A stretch of 64,000 nucleotides of DNA from Saccharomonospora sp. NB11. GTDB taxonomy: Bacteria; Actinomycetota; Actinomycetes; Mycobacteriales; Pseudonocardiaceae. Location of the stretch: contig NZ_JACBJG010000013.1 of the NCBI RefSeq assembly GCF_015910535.1, forward strand, positions 1 to 64,000, given 5' to 3'. Position 1 is the first letter of the stretch, and every line of letters begins with the position of its first letter. Under the pieces are notes generated by a model, which was not told the origin of the DNA, searched no databases, and was given only the letters and a program-made list of their open reading frames with translations. Positions 1-7,667 of the stretch are shown here, piece by piece. The position numbers were made by a program, and so were the translations under genes.

Positions 1-242
1 GGCTTCGGTGGGGGCACTGGTGGAGGTCATGGCGGGGACGCTAGGGGGAGCGAGGACGGTGAGGCATCTGTCGACCGACTGGTCTGCGGTGTCGCCTCGG
101 CGGAGTTGCCGCGGCCCTTGCCCGGCGCGAGACGTTACGCAGAGAAACCGGGCGATTCACCCTGGTAGTGGTGCCGCGACACGCAGGGTGTCCATAGCGT
201 GAGGAGCTGGCACGAACATGTCCCGAAAGGGTGGTGATGGCC

Positions 243-305
243 ATGGGTTGCGGTTGCTGTGGATCGTGCAGCGGTCCGAGCTGCGGCTGCTGCGGGAAGT
301 GCTGA
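243..305 (+). CDS. Cys-rich micropeptide, metallothionein-like (20 aa)
   Basis: The frame encodes MGCGCCGSCSGPSCGCCGKC, with 8 Cys in 20 residues arranged as CxCC, C, CxCC, C. The AAAGGG at 226-231 is a possible ribosome site 11 bases upstream. A strong hairpin at 329-369 follows the stop, so the short frame looks like its own transcription unit. Dense CxC/CC spacing is typical of thiolate metal-binding peptides. Copper or zinc chelation is an inference. A cysteine-sensing leader peptide is the main alternative, but no downstream protein gene follows; the next gene is a tRNA. An overlapping 73-residue frame from 218 has a GAGGAG at 201-206 but runs through the hairpin and looks non-coding. 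Confidence 0.55.
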   Translation: MGCGCCGSCSGPSCGCCGKC

Positions 306-328
306 TCGGCTCCCTTCGGAGCACCTCG

Positions 329-369
329 CGTGCCCCGCGCCGCACAACGGTGTGCGGGGTCGGGGCACG
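329..369 (+). terminator. strong hairpin after the Cys-rich micropeptide
   Basis: Outer arms cgtgcccc (329-336) and ggggcacg (362-369) pair perfectly. Inner arms ccgcaca (340-346) and tgtgcgg (351-357) close on a 4-base loop. There is no U tract, as is common for actinobacterial terminators. It separates the micropeptide from the tRNA. Confidence 0.6.
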
Positions 370-429
370 TGGCGTACGGTCGCCCGCCTGCTGTGCTGGA
401 CGTCGTCGTCCGCCGCTACAATCCAGGGC

Positions 430-505
430 GGGCCGTTAGCTCAATCGGTAGAGCTGTGGACTTTTAATCCATAGGTTCCGGGTTCGAGCCCCGGGCGGCC
501 CACCA
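430..505 (+). tRNA. tRNA-Lys (anticodon UUU)
   Basis: A full cloverleaf can be drawn. The acceptor stem is gggccgt (430-436) with gcggccc (495-501). The D stem is gctc/gagc (439-442 and 451-454). The anticodon stem is gtgga/tccat with loop ctTTTaa (anticodon 463-465). The T stem is ccggg/cccgg with loop ttcgagc. The discriminator A (502) is followed by an encoded CCA (503-505). It lies on the left edge of the biosynthetic region. tRNA genes are common integration sites for islands, but no second copy of its 3' end was seen in the window. Confidence 0.97.
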
Positions 506-687
506 CAGTGCCTCCCGCGCCCACGTTCGGCCGGGTCGCCGATCGACGCGCGAGTGTCGTGTCTTCTTCTCGGCTTTCATCGCCGTGTCCGGATTCCTGC
601 CCGTTATGGTCGATTTCTATGCCGCCAGGGAAGAGGCATGCGCGGCGGTCGGCAAGCAAATTGCTACGTCGCGAGCTTATTGCCGGA

Positions 688-714
688 CACAATCTCCCGT
701 TACGGAAGATTGTG
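688..714. repeat. 8-bp inverted repeat, possible operator
   Basis: The arms cacaatct (688-695) and agattgtg (707-714) are exact reverse complements with an 11-base spacer, in locally AT-rich DNA. It could be a repressor site or a weak hairpin. Function is unknown. Confidence 0.35.
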
Positions 715-998
715 AACTTTAATGATTCCAAAAAAGCATCGCCGCTGTATCGAAATCGTCGAATTCGGCTCGACGGCGGTGTGTGACTCGGAGTGTCGAA
801 CTCGTGTCTTCTCCTCGGGGGCAGGCGGCCTTGTTCCCAACGCTCCCGTCGTCAGATCCCGAGACCTGTCGCAGGTCGGAGGCCATTTCACAGGCTCGAA
901 CCGTGTGGTCAGGGGCCATGAACGGTCGTGCGTGTTGTGGGATGGAACCGACGTTGCGTCGATGGTCGGACCGGTGGTCCACTGGGTGGTCTAAGCAT

Positions 999-1029
999 TT
1001 GACACTCGCGTAAGAAGATCTCATATAGT
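999..1029 (+). promoter_or_regulatory. sigma-70-like promoter for the SARP gene
   Basis: A perfect -35 TTGACA (999-1004) is followed after 19 bases by TATAGT (1024-1029), one mismatch from TATAAT. The spacer is longer than the usual 17. SARP-type activators typically assist RNA polymerase at such over-long spacers, so autoregulation is possible, but no clear heptamer repeats were seen here. Confidence 0.5.
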
Positions 1030-1145
1030 TGGCCGCAAGCTGGCTGCATGGGCGACAGTTGGGGGCGGAACCGGCGCAATGTCGCCGGCTGAGAAGTCCA
1101 CGAAGTCGGCTGCCGCAACCCTACGTTGGGGACTGGGGAGAGACC

Positions 1146-1232
1146 ATGTTCTTGAGTGCCCGGGCTTGCGTGGCCCGATCGCGGAATAATCCGGTTCCCG
1201 AAAAGCGTGACACGGTCGCCGTCAGGTCTTGA
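1146..1232 (+). CDS. possible 28-residue leader ORF before the SARP gene
   Basis: The ATG has the best ribosome site in the area (GGGGAG, 1135-1140, spacing 5). It encodes a short basic peptide beginning MFLSARACVARS and ends at a TGA (1230-1232), one base before the GTG at 1234 that I take as the SARP start. This geometry suits translational coupling: ribosomes terminating on the leader would restart on the regulator, whose own ribosome site is poor. Alternatively the regulator starts in another frame at GTG 1156 and this ORF is not real. Confidence 0.3.
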   Translation: MFLSARACVARSRNNPVPEKRDTVAVRS

Positions 1233-1233
1233 C

Positions 1234-4200
1234 GTGGTGCCCTCAGCGGAGATACGTACGCTCGGTCCGTTGCAGATCGTCGTCGACAACGAGGTCCTCG
1301 AGATCGCCGGACGGAGACAGCGAGTCATCCTCGCCATGCTCGCCTTGAGGCCGAACACCGTGGTGTCGGTCGAACAGCTCATCGACGCGGTCTGGGACAC
1401 GACACCTCCGCCGACCGCACGCACCCAGGTGCAGATCTGCGTCTCCGCGCTGCGGCGGCTCTTCCGCAGCAGCGGTTGTCCCTGGAGACTGCGGACGCGC
1501 TCCGACGGCTATTTGCTGGAAGCAGCCGAGGAACAGGTCGACCATCTCCTGTTCCGGCGACAACTGGAGTCGGCACGGGCACACGAGAAGGCGGGCGAGC
1601 TCGACCGGGCCGTGCGTGAGTTGCGGGCGGCGCTTGCGCTGTGGCGGGGGCCTGCGCTCAGCGGGGTGATGAGCGACCTCGTGCAGCGGAACGCCGTCCG
1701 TCTCGACGACAGCCGGATGCGGGCGAACGTCGAGCGCATCCGCATGGAGCTGGAACTCGGCAGGCACGCGGAGGTGTGCGCGGATCTACAGCTCCTCGTC
1801 GAGGAGCATCCGCTGCACGAGGAACTGCACGGCTACCTCATGCTCGCCCTGTACCGGTGCGGTCGGCAGGCGGAGGCGCTGGAGGCGTTTCGTCGAGCGC
1901 GCACGATCCTCATCGAGAAGGTGGGTGTGGAGCCGTCCAGCGAGCTGCGCCTGCTCGAACGCGCCATCCTCAATCACGACAAGACTCTCGACCTTCCGTT
2001 CAGTGGGGCGCGCACGGCGGAGCACGCCGAACCCGGGACGGCAGAGACCGCGTTGATACCGGGCCAGTTGCCCGCCGTGCTGGCCGATTTCACGGGGCGC
2101 GAGTCGCACCTCGCCGGCATCCAGCAGTGGCTCGGGGGCGAGGCTTCCGCCCGCGGGAATTCCGGTTACCAGCCCACCCGGGTCGTCGTGATCTCCGGTC
2201 GATGCGGGGTCGGCAAGTCGAGCCTCGCCATCCGCGCCGCGCACGCGCTCGCCGACGACTACCCGGACGGCCACCTGTACGCGAACCTCCGGGAGCTCGC
2301 GCCGGAGGGCAGTTCCGCGCGAGTGATCGGTCGGTTCCTTCGAGCGCTCGGCGTCGAGGGCAGCGCGATCCCGGAGGACCCCGACGAGTGCGCTGCGGCG
2401 TTCCGTACGCGCCTGGTCGGCAAACGCCTGCTGGTGGTGCTGGACGACGCGGTCAGCGAGCAGCAGGTGCTTCCGTTGCTTCCGGGCTGCGCGACCTGCG
2501 CGGTGATCGTGACCAGCCGGACGAAACTGAGTGCGCTTCCCGGCGCGCACCGCGTCCACGTGGAGGAACTGGACGACGCGCAGTCGGTCGAGTTGCTGAG
2601 CCGGATCGTCGGCGAGGACCGGATCGAGGCCGAACGGACGGGGGCACTGCGACTGGCACGGTTGTGCGGGGGTCTGCCTCTCGCCCTGCGTATCGCCGGC
2701 GCTCGGTTGGTGGCCAAACCGCACTGGCCGGTGCGGAAGTTGGTCGGCAGGTTGAGCGACGAGGCGCGGCGGCTCGACGAGTTGACGCACGGATACCTCG
2801 AACTGCGGTCACCACTCGCGCTCACCTACGCGAGCCTCGACCCGTCCGCGCAGCGGCTGTTCCGCCTCGTCTCCCTCGTCGAGATGCACGAGTTCCCGGG
2901 CTGGGTCGCGGCGGCACTGTTGGACACCGAACTGGACGTCGCCGAGGACGTGTTGGAGCGGCTGGTCGACGAGAACGTGCTGGACGTCGTCGAGTACCCG
3001 CAGGAACGGCTCGTCCGGTACCGGATGCACGACCTGATCCGCATCTACGCCAGGGAACGGCTGCACGCCACCGAGTCGGCGGAGGACCGTGACGCTGCGG
3101 CGAGACGGCTCCTCGGGGCGTGGCTCACCCGTGCGGATCAGGCCCACCATGCCGAGTACGGCGGTGACTACACCGTCGTCAGGGGGGACGGCCAGCGGTG
3201 GGTGGCTCCCGGGGGCGAGTTGCTGGCGTTGGACGGCAGCCCGATCGCGTGGTGGGAGGGAGACAGGGTGGCTCTCACCGCGGCCGTGCGGCAGGCCGCG
3301 GCCATCGGCGCCGACGAGGTGTGCTGGGAGCTTGCGCTGCGCTCGGTCACGTTGTTCGAGTCGCGCGGGTGTTTCGACGACTGGTGGGAGACCACGACGG
3401 TCGCACTGCGGGTGGCTCGGAAGGCGGGCAACACGCGTGGCAGCGCGGCAATGCTGTACTCGCTCGGCACGCTCCATCTCTTCCGGCAGCGGCTCGACGA
3501 GGCCGAACGTCAGTTCGCCGAGGCGCTCGCGCTGTTCGAGCGATGCGGCGACTCGCACGGTATGGGTCTGGCGCTCCGCAACGCCGCCCATCTCGACTGG
3601 CTGCGCGGCGACACCACCGCGATGCTGGCGAAGTACGAGGAGGCGCTGGGCAGGCTGCGTGAGGCCGGGGACCTGATGGGTGAGGCACACGTGTTGTGCA
3701 ACCTCGCCAAGTACCGACTGTCCATTGAAGACCATCGGGGTGCTCGGGAGCTGCTCGACGGGGCGTACGGGATCAGCGTGGAGACCGGTTGTGTGCGCGG
3801 GCAGGCGCAGGCGCTCTACCGCTACGCCGAGCTGCACCTGCGGGCGGGCGACCTGGACGAAGCCGAGGCCGCCCTCGACAGCACGTTGGCCCTGGTCCGG
3901 GAGGTCTGCGACCGCATCGGTGAGGTGCACGCGCTGTACGGGCTCGGCATGGTCTACACCAAACAGCAGCGGAGGGACCGCGCGGAGGAGCTGCTGCGCC
4001 GAGCGCTGTCGCTGGCCAAGCTCGTCGGGGCGGAACAGTTGGAGGAACAGATCGGCTACGGGTTGGCGGAGCTGGCCTTCGCCGGGGGAGACCTCTCGGC
4101 GGTCACGCGCTACCGGGCCGCGGTGGGCACCCGCACTCCCGACCCGGACCGTGTCCGAATCGGGAAGACGGTCGCGGAGAGCGACGCGGCGGGTGCGGAC

Positions 4201-4248
4201 CACGGCACGGTGGGACAGCTCGGCACCCGGTGCCGGTCGGGCGGCTGA
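1234..4248 (+). CDS. SARP-family activator with NB-ARC and TPR domains (AfsR-like)
   Basis: Large pathway activator. Residues about 5-90 form an OmpR-type winged helix starting EIRTLGPL. Residues about 95-245 form the bacterial transcriptional activation domain (BTAD). An NB-ARC/STAND ATPase follows, with Walker A GRCGVGKS (322-329, Lys328) and a Walker B-like LLVVLDD near 400. The C-terminal third (about 690-960) is TPR-like helical repeats. The layout matches AfsR-type SARPs, which bind 11-bp-period direct repeats overlapping the -35 region. GTG 1234 (or 1237) puts the wHTH at the very N terminus, as in the family; GTG 1156 would add 26 residues. TPR domains often bind peptides or partner proteins, so the neighbouring secreted peptide is notable. 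It is probably the cluster-situated activator. Confidence 0.88.
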   Translation: MVPSAEIRTLGPLQIVVDNEVLEIAGRRQRVILAMLALRPNTVVSVEQLIDAVWDTTPPPTARTQVQICVSALRRLFRSSGCPWRLRTRSDGYLLEAAEEQVDHLLFRRQLESARAHEKAGELDRAVRELRAALALWRGPALSGVMSDLVQRNAVRLDDSRMRANVERIRMELELGRHAEVCADLQLLVEEHPLHEELHGYLMLALYRCGRQAEALEAFRRARTILIEKVGVEPSSELRLLERAILNHDKTLDLPFSGARTAEHAEPGTAETALIPGQLPAVLADFTGRESHLAGIQQWLGGEASARGNSGYQPTRVVVISGRCGVGKSSLAIRAAHALADDYPDGHLYANLRELAPEGSSARVIGRFLRALGVEGSAIPEDPDECAAAFRTRLVGKRLLVVLDDAVSEQQVLPLLPGCATCAVIVTSRTKLSALPGAHRVHVEELDDAQSVELLSRIVGEDRIEAERTGALRLARLCGGLPLALRIAGARLVAKPHWPVRKLVGRLSDEARRLDELTHGYLELRSPLALTYASLDPSAQRLFRLVSLVEMHEFPGWVAAALLDTELDVAEDVLERLVDENVLDVVEYPQERLVRYRMHDLIRIYARERLHATESAEDRDAAARRLLGAWLTRADQAHHAEYGGDYTVVRGDGQRWVAPGGELLALDGSPIAWWEGDRVALTAAVRQAAAIGADEVCWELALRSVTLFESRGCFDDWWETTTVALRVARKAGNTRGSAAMLYSLGTLHLFRQRLDEAERQFAEALALFERCGDSHGMGLALRNAAHLDWLRGDTTAMLAKYEEALGRLREAGDLMGEAHVLCNLAKYRLSIEDHRGARELLDGAYGISVETGCVRGQAQALYRYAELHLRAGDLDEAEAALDSTLALVREVCDRIGEVHALYGLGMVYTKQQRRDRAEELLRRALSLAKLVGAEQLEEQIGYGLAELAFAGGDLSAVTRYRAAVGTRTPDPDRVRIGKTVAESDAAGADHGTVGQLGTRCRSGG

Positions 4249-4274
4249 GTCGCCGCGAGGGTCGTCTGGGTGGC

Positions 4275-4300
4275 GCGGTGCGGTGATCTCACCGCACCGC
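4275..4300. terminator. bidirectional terminator between SARP and peptide genes
   Basis: A perfect inverted repeat gcggtgcggtga (4275-4286) / tcaccgcaccgc (4289-4300) lies between the stop codons of two convergent genes (4248 on + and 4347 on -). It can act in both directions. Confidence 0.7.
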
Positions 4301-4346
4301 GGGATCGGGCGTCGGTGCCGTCGGGACGTGCCCGACGCAGAACGAC

Positions 4347-4571
4347 TCACCAGTGCATGTCGTCCGGGAAGTCGAGCAGGATCCAGTGCATGTCGGTCGG
4401 AAGGACGTGCGACGACCCGGTCACGTTGCCGGGTGCGTCGAGTGGGTTACTCCAGTGCATGTCGTCATCGTGACTGACGGTAGCCGCTGCCGCGGCCCCC
4501 GAAAGCGGGAAGAACAGCAGGCCGACACTCAGGCTGAGTGTGCACAGCGTGAGCTTCCGGCGTGAGCGCAT
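4347..4571 (-). CDS. small secreted peptide with three DMHW repeats
   Basis: 74 residues. The N terminus is a clear signal peptide: MRSRRK, then hydrophobic LTLCTLSLSVGLLFFPLSG, then an AAAAA stretch with a likely signal peptidase I site near residues 28-31. The mature part of about 43 residues contains D-M-H-W three times (contexts DDDMHW, PTDMHW, PDDMHW), the last forming the exact C terminus. ATG 4571 is chosen because GGAGGA lies 7 bases upstream on that strand; an upstream ATG at 4640 lacks this. It faces the SARP gene and diverges from the StrR-like gene. I do not recognise a family. A repeated-core precursor for an exported signal peptide is the best guess. A modified peptide is possible, but no maturase is nearby. 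Confidence 0.8.
   Translation of the reverse strand: MRSRRKLTLCTLSLSVGLLFFPLSGAAAAATVSHDDDMHWSNPLDAPGNVTGSSHVLPTDMHWILLDFPDDMHW
4350..4464 (-). repeat. three 13-bp direct repeats encoding DMHW
   Basis: ccagtgcatgtcg (plus-strand sense) occurs at 4350-4362, 4383-4395 and 4452-4464. All three are in the same frame of the secreted peptide gene and encode (D)-D-M-H-W. Spacings of 33 and 69 bases keep the frame. Use of the same codons in each unit points to internal duplication rather than convergence. Confidence 0.85.
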
Positions 4572-4655
4572 CGCGTATTCCTCCGTAGCTGGCCGGATCA
4601 CACCCGGCCGGTCGAGTCGTCCGAACACTGCGTGTCTCAACAGAACACGATCGTG

Positions 4656-4716
4656 CTATCGACTCGCTGTCGTCGAACTTCCATGCCGCGGCTCGCGCGC
4701 GATAGCGACTCGATAG
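4656..4716. promoter_or_regulatory. paired 11-bp-period repeats, candidate SARP boxes
   Basis: On the + strand CTATCG (4656-4661) and CTGTCG (4667-4672) are exactly 11 bp apart. On the - strand CTATCG occurs twice 11 bp apart (plus-strand CGATAG at 4700-4705 and 4711-4716). The two 17-bp blocks are inverted copies of each other with two mismatches. SARP regulators bind hexamer or heptamer direct repeats with 11-bp period, so each block could direct activation of one of the two divergent genes, the secreted peptide (start 4571) and the StrR-like activator (start 4803). Confidence 0.55.
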
Positions 4717-4802
4717 TGGCGCGGAAGCCGTCCGGGTGACAGTTGCGCCACGAGTCTCACAACGGACCGACTGGCGTGCACAGGGAGTAATTGTTGTCAC
4801 AA

Positions 4803-5825
4803 ATGGTAACGTCCACCGGCGCGGCCGAACATCTGGCCGAAGGGCAGCGCCGGTTTCCCAGCAGTCGACTGGGTGAGGTGCGGTTGGAGAGGGTCCCGCT
4901 GGACCAGCTCGACCTCGCGGGTTCCGTGCGCGTCGCGGGCGTTGACGAGGGGCACGTCCGGACGCTGCTGGAGACGGCCGACGAACTCCCGCCCATCGTG
5001 GTGCACGAGCAGACCATGAGGGTGATCGACGGAGTGCACCGGGTGCACGCGGCACTCCGACGTGGAGCGACGAGCATCGTCGCCACCTTCTTCGACGGCA
5101 CGTTGGACGCGGCCCTCGTTCTCGCCGTGGAACTGAACTCCCGTCACGGTCTGCCCCTCAGCCTCGACGACCGCAAGGCCGCCGCCGCGCGCATCCTGCT
5201 GATGAACCCCGACTGGTCGGACGTCGCGGTGGCGCGCGCGGTCGGGTTGTCCGACAAGACCGTCGCGGCGATCCGCGACCGTTCGTTCGACCTCGGAAAA
5301 TCCGAAGTCGAACACCGCGTCGGCGTCGACGGGGTCTCGCGGCCGATGCGGTCGGCCGAAGGGCGCGAGCGGGCCGCCGAGTTGTTCATCAACAACCCGG
5401 GAGCCAAGTTGCGCGAGGTCGCCGCCGCGGCCGGCATCGGGTTGGCCACGGCGAAGGACGTCCGCGACCGGCTGCGTCGTGGGGCCGATCCGGTGCCGCC
5501 CGGGGTGCGCCGAGCTCAGAGCCGACGGCTCGCGGCGGTACCGCGGCAACGCGTCCCCGAGCAGGAGTCCGTCCGTACCGGCTCCGTACTGCAGGCGTTG
5601 CGGTCGGACCCCTCGCTGCGGTTCACCGAGGCGGGCCGGGCCGTCCTGAGGATGCTGGAGGTCTCCTCGCTGCGAACCGGCCAGTGGGAACAGATCGTCG
5701 ACGCCGTCCCCGCGCACTGCGCGGAAGCGGTGGCGCGCGTGTCCCGCGAGTGCGCCGAGGCGTGGACGACGTTCGCGCAGCAGCTGGAAGCCAAGGCCGA
5801 CACAGCACGCATGAGACGAGCGTGA
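4803..5825 (+). CDS. ParB-domain transcriptional activator, StrR-like
   Basis: About 340 residues. An N-terminal ParB/sulfiredoxin-like domain covers about residues 25-105, with the signature RVIDGVHRVHAALRRGA. A helix-turn-helix follows around 138-160 (SDVAVARAVGLSDKTVAAI) and a second around 200-225 (LREVAAAAGIGLATAKDV). This arrangement is that of StrR-type pathway activators of antibiotic clusters rather than chromosome partition proteins, which have longer centromere-binding and dimerisation parts. The start is uncertain: ATG 4803 lies 15 bases from AGGGAG (4782-4787), while TTG 4794 has better spacing. The gene sits 64 bases ahead of a fatty acyl-AMP ligase and probably activates biosynthetic genes as second tier below the SARP. 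Confidence 0.8.
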   Translation: MVTSTGAAEHLAEGQRRFPSSRLGEVRLERVPLDQLDLAGSVRVAGVDEGHVRTLLETADELPPIVVHEQTMRVIDGVHRVHAALRRGATSIVATFFDGTLDAALVLAVELNSRHGLPLSLDDRKAAAARILLMNPDWSDVAVARAVGLSDKTVAAIRDRSFDLGKSEVEHRVGVDGVSRPMRSAEGRERAAELFINNPGAKLREVAAAAGIGLATAKDVRDRLRRGADPVPPGVRRAQSRRLAAVPRQRVPEQESVRTGSVLQALRSDPSLRFTEAGRAVLRMLEVSSLRTGQWEQIVDAVPAHCAEAVARVSRECAEAWTTFAQQLEAKADTARMRRA

Positions 5826-5889
5826 CCGCGGCACCGCGAGGCCACGAGCGTCGCGGTGCGCCGTCCCCGAACAGAGAGGCTGGTTGCGG

Positions 5890-7662
5890 ATGTCAGACCT
5901 GTCAGACCGTCGTGCGAGTTCGTTAGTCGAACACTTCCGGGCCCGCTTCACCGAGCGGCCGGACGACCGGGTCTTCCGGTTCCTCGTGGACGGCGAGGGC
6001 ACGCCGGTCACGATGACCAACACGGAGTTCGACACCGCGGCCAGGGCGCTCGCCGCCACGCTGCGCTCCCACACCGAGCGCGGCGAGCGGGCGCTCATCG
6101 TGTGTCCCGCAGGCCTGGACTACGTGGTCTCGTTCTTCGCCTGTCTGTACGCGGGTGTGATCGCGGTGCCGGTGTATCCGCCGAACCCGGCGCTGTTGCA
6201 GCGCACCCTGCCTCGGCTGCTCGCGATCGTGGAGGACGCGGAGCCGACCGTGCTGCTCGCGCCGAAGGCCATCACCGACATGGCCGACGCGTTCGTCGAC
6301 GTCGCCCCGGCGCTGGGCAAGCTCACGTGGGTCACGGTCGACGCGGTCGATCCGGCAGTCGCCGACACGTGGGCGGCTCCGTCGTTGGGGCCGGACGACG
6401 TGGCCTTCCTCCAATACACCTCGGGGTCGACGAGCCGGCCCAAGGGCGTGTTGGTGGGACACGGCAACTTGCTGCACAACCTCGAACAGATCAACCGGCG
6501 CGTACTCGACGTCACCGGTGTCGAGGGCGAGGACCACATGGTGAGCTGGTTGCCGCCCTACCACGACATGGGGCTCATCGGCGGGTTGCTCGCGCCCGCC
6601 TTCGGCGGTTTCCCGGTGACGTTCATGTCGCCGTTCTCCTTTTTGAAACGTCCGCTGCGGTGGCTGCGTGCGGCGTCCGATCACGGCGGAACGTTCCTCG
6701 GTGGACCGAACTTCTGCTACGAGCTGTGCATCGCCAAGACGACGGAGGCCGATCGCGCGGCGCTGGATCTCAGCAGGCTTCGGGTGGCGTTCAGCGGGGC
6801 CGAACCGGTGCGGACGGAGACCCTCGACCGCTTCAGCGAAGCGTTCGCACCGTCCGGGTTCCGGCGGGAGGTCTTCGTCCCGTGTTACGGCCTTGCCGAG
6901 GCCACCCTGTGCGTGTCCACCACCGCTCCGGCGACCCCGCCGGTCGACCGCACCCTGAACGCCGACTCGCTCGCGGCGCACACCGTCGAGGACGCCGCCC
7001 CGGGCGACGCGGTGAGCAATGTGGTGGGGTGTGGGAGCTCGATCGGGGACCAGGACATCGCGATCGTGGACCCGCAGACGGCCGAACGGCTCGCCGACGG
7101 TCGCGTAGGTGAGATCTGGGTGCGTGGACCCAGCGTCGCGCAGGGGTACTGGCGTCGGCCGACCGAGACCGAGGAGACCTTCGGCGCCTGCCTCGCCGGC
7201 ACCGGTGAGGGGCCGTACCTGCGCACGGGCGATCTCGGGTTCCTCGACGGGGACGAACTGTACGTCACGGGACGGATCAAGGACCTCATCATCATCCGCG
7301 GCCGGAACTACTACCCGCAGGACATCGAGAAGACCGTGGAGTCGGTGGACTCCCTGCTGCGTTCCGGTTGCTGTATCGCGGGCGCGCGCGAGCGGGACGG
7401 CGAACAACGGTTGATCGTCGTGCAGGAGGTCACGCGGACGCCGTCCGAGGACGAGGCGCGGCGCGTGATCGAGCTGATCCGGAACGAGGTCGCGCGGGAC
7501 CACGCCCTCCAGGTCCACGACGTCGCCCTCATCGGCCGGGGCAGCATCCCCAAGACGTCGAGCGGCAAGCTCCAGCGGCGCGCCTGCCTCGACGCCTTCG
7601 CCGAGCGGACCCTGCCGATCGTCGCCGAGTGGTCGGTGGACGGTCCGGGAACGTCGGCCTGA
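5890..7662 (+). CDS. stand-alone fatty acyl-AMP ligase (FAAL)
   Basis: 590 residues. It should activate a fatty acid with ATP to acyl-AMP and pass it to an acyl carrier protein. The adenylate-forming core motif FLQYTSGSTSRPKGVLVGHGNL is near residues 175-196, the DMGLIGG region follows, GDLGFLDGDELYVTGR is near 450, and the C-terminal lysine motif is PKTSSGKLQRRA. Wording and length fit the FAAL branch rather than CoA ligases or NRPS A domains. ATG 5890 follows GAGAGG by 10 bases. It is a close paralogue of the FAAL domain that opens the PKS at 20697; both share blocks such as VCPAGLDYVVSF and AVPVYPP. It has no carrier domain, so its acceptor is probably a free carrier protein or the first PKS ACP. 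Confidence 0.93.
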   Translation: MSDLSDRRASSLVEHFRARFTERPDDRVFRFLVDGEGTPVTMTNTEFDTAARALAATLRSHTERGERALIVCPAGLDYVVSFFACLYAGVIAVPVYPPNPALLQRTLPRLLAIVEDAEPTVLLAPKAITDMADAFVDVAPALGKLTWVTVDAVDPAVADTWAAPSLGPDDVAFLQYTSGSTSRPKGVLVGHGNLLHNLEQINRRVLDVTGVEGEDHMVSWLPPYHDMGLIGGLLAPAFGGFPVTFMSPFSFLKRPLRWLRAASDHGGTFLGGPNFCYELCIAKTTEADRAALDLSRLRVAFSGAEPVRTETLDRFSEAFAPSGFRREVFVPCYGLAEATLCVSTTAPATPPVDRTLNADSLAAHTVEDAAPGDAVSNVVGCGSSIGDQDIAIVDPQTAERLADGRVGEIWVRGPSVAQGYWRRPTETEETFGACLAGTGEGPYLRTGDLGFLDGDELYVTGRIKDLIIIRGRNYYPQDIEKTVESVDSLLRSGCCIAGARERDGEQRLIVVQEVTRTPSEDEARRVIELIRNEVARDHALQVHDVALIGRGSIPKTSSGKLQRRACLDAFAERTLPIVAEWSVDGPGTSA

Positions 7663-7667
7663 CGCGG

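Larger units (their letters stand above)
506..1145. other. gene-free region between tRNA-Lys and the SARP gene
   Basis: No reading frame here has a convincing ribosome site or codon pattern. Bases about 600-770 are more AT-rich than the surroundings. The region holds an inverted repeat (688-714) and a sigma-70-like promoter (999-1029) that would serve the SARP transcript. Confidence 0.6.

Noticed and set aside
218-439. 73-residue + strand frame with GAGGAG upstream
   Set aside because: Runs through the strong hairpin at 329-369 and into the tRNA, with arginine-rich non-protein-like composition; the short Cys-rich frame explains the region better.
441-731. 96-residue - strand frame across the tRNA
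   Set aside because: Antisense to the tRNA-Lys and without a ribosome site or codon bias.
722-994. 90-residue + strand frame starting MIPKKHRRC
   Set aside because: No ribosome site, no family resemblance, weak codon bias; it sits in the promoter region of the SARP gene.
4803-5825. Chromosome or plasmid partition ParB
   Set aside because: No ParA neighbour, no parS-like site; it sits between a SARP and biosynthetic genes, which fits a StrR-type activator.
4465-6098. Long - strand frames opposite the StrR-like gene
   Set aside because: High-GC shadow frames, Arg/Pro/Ser/Ala-rich, antisense to a gene with clear domains.
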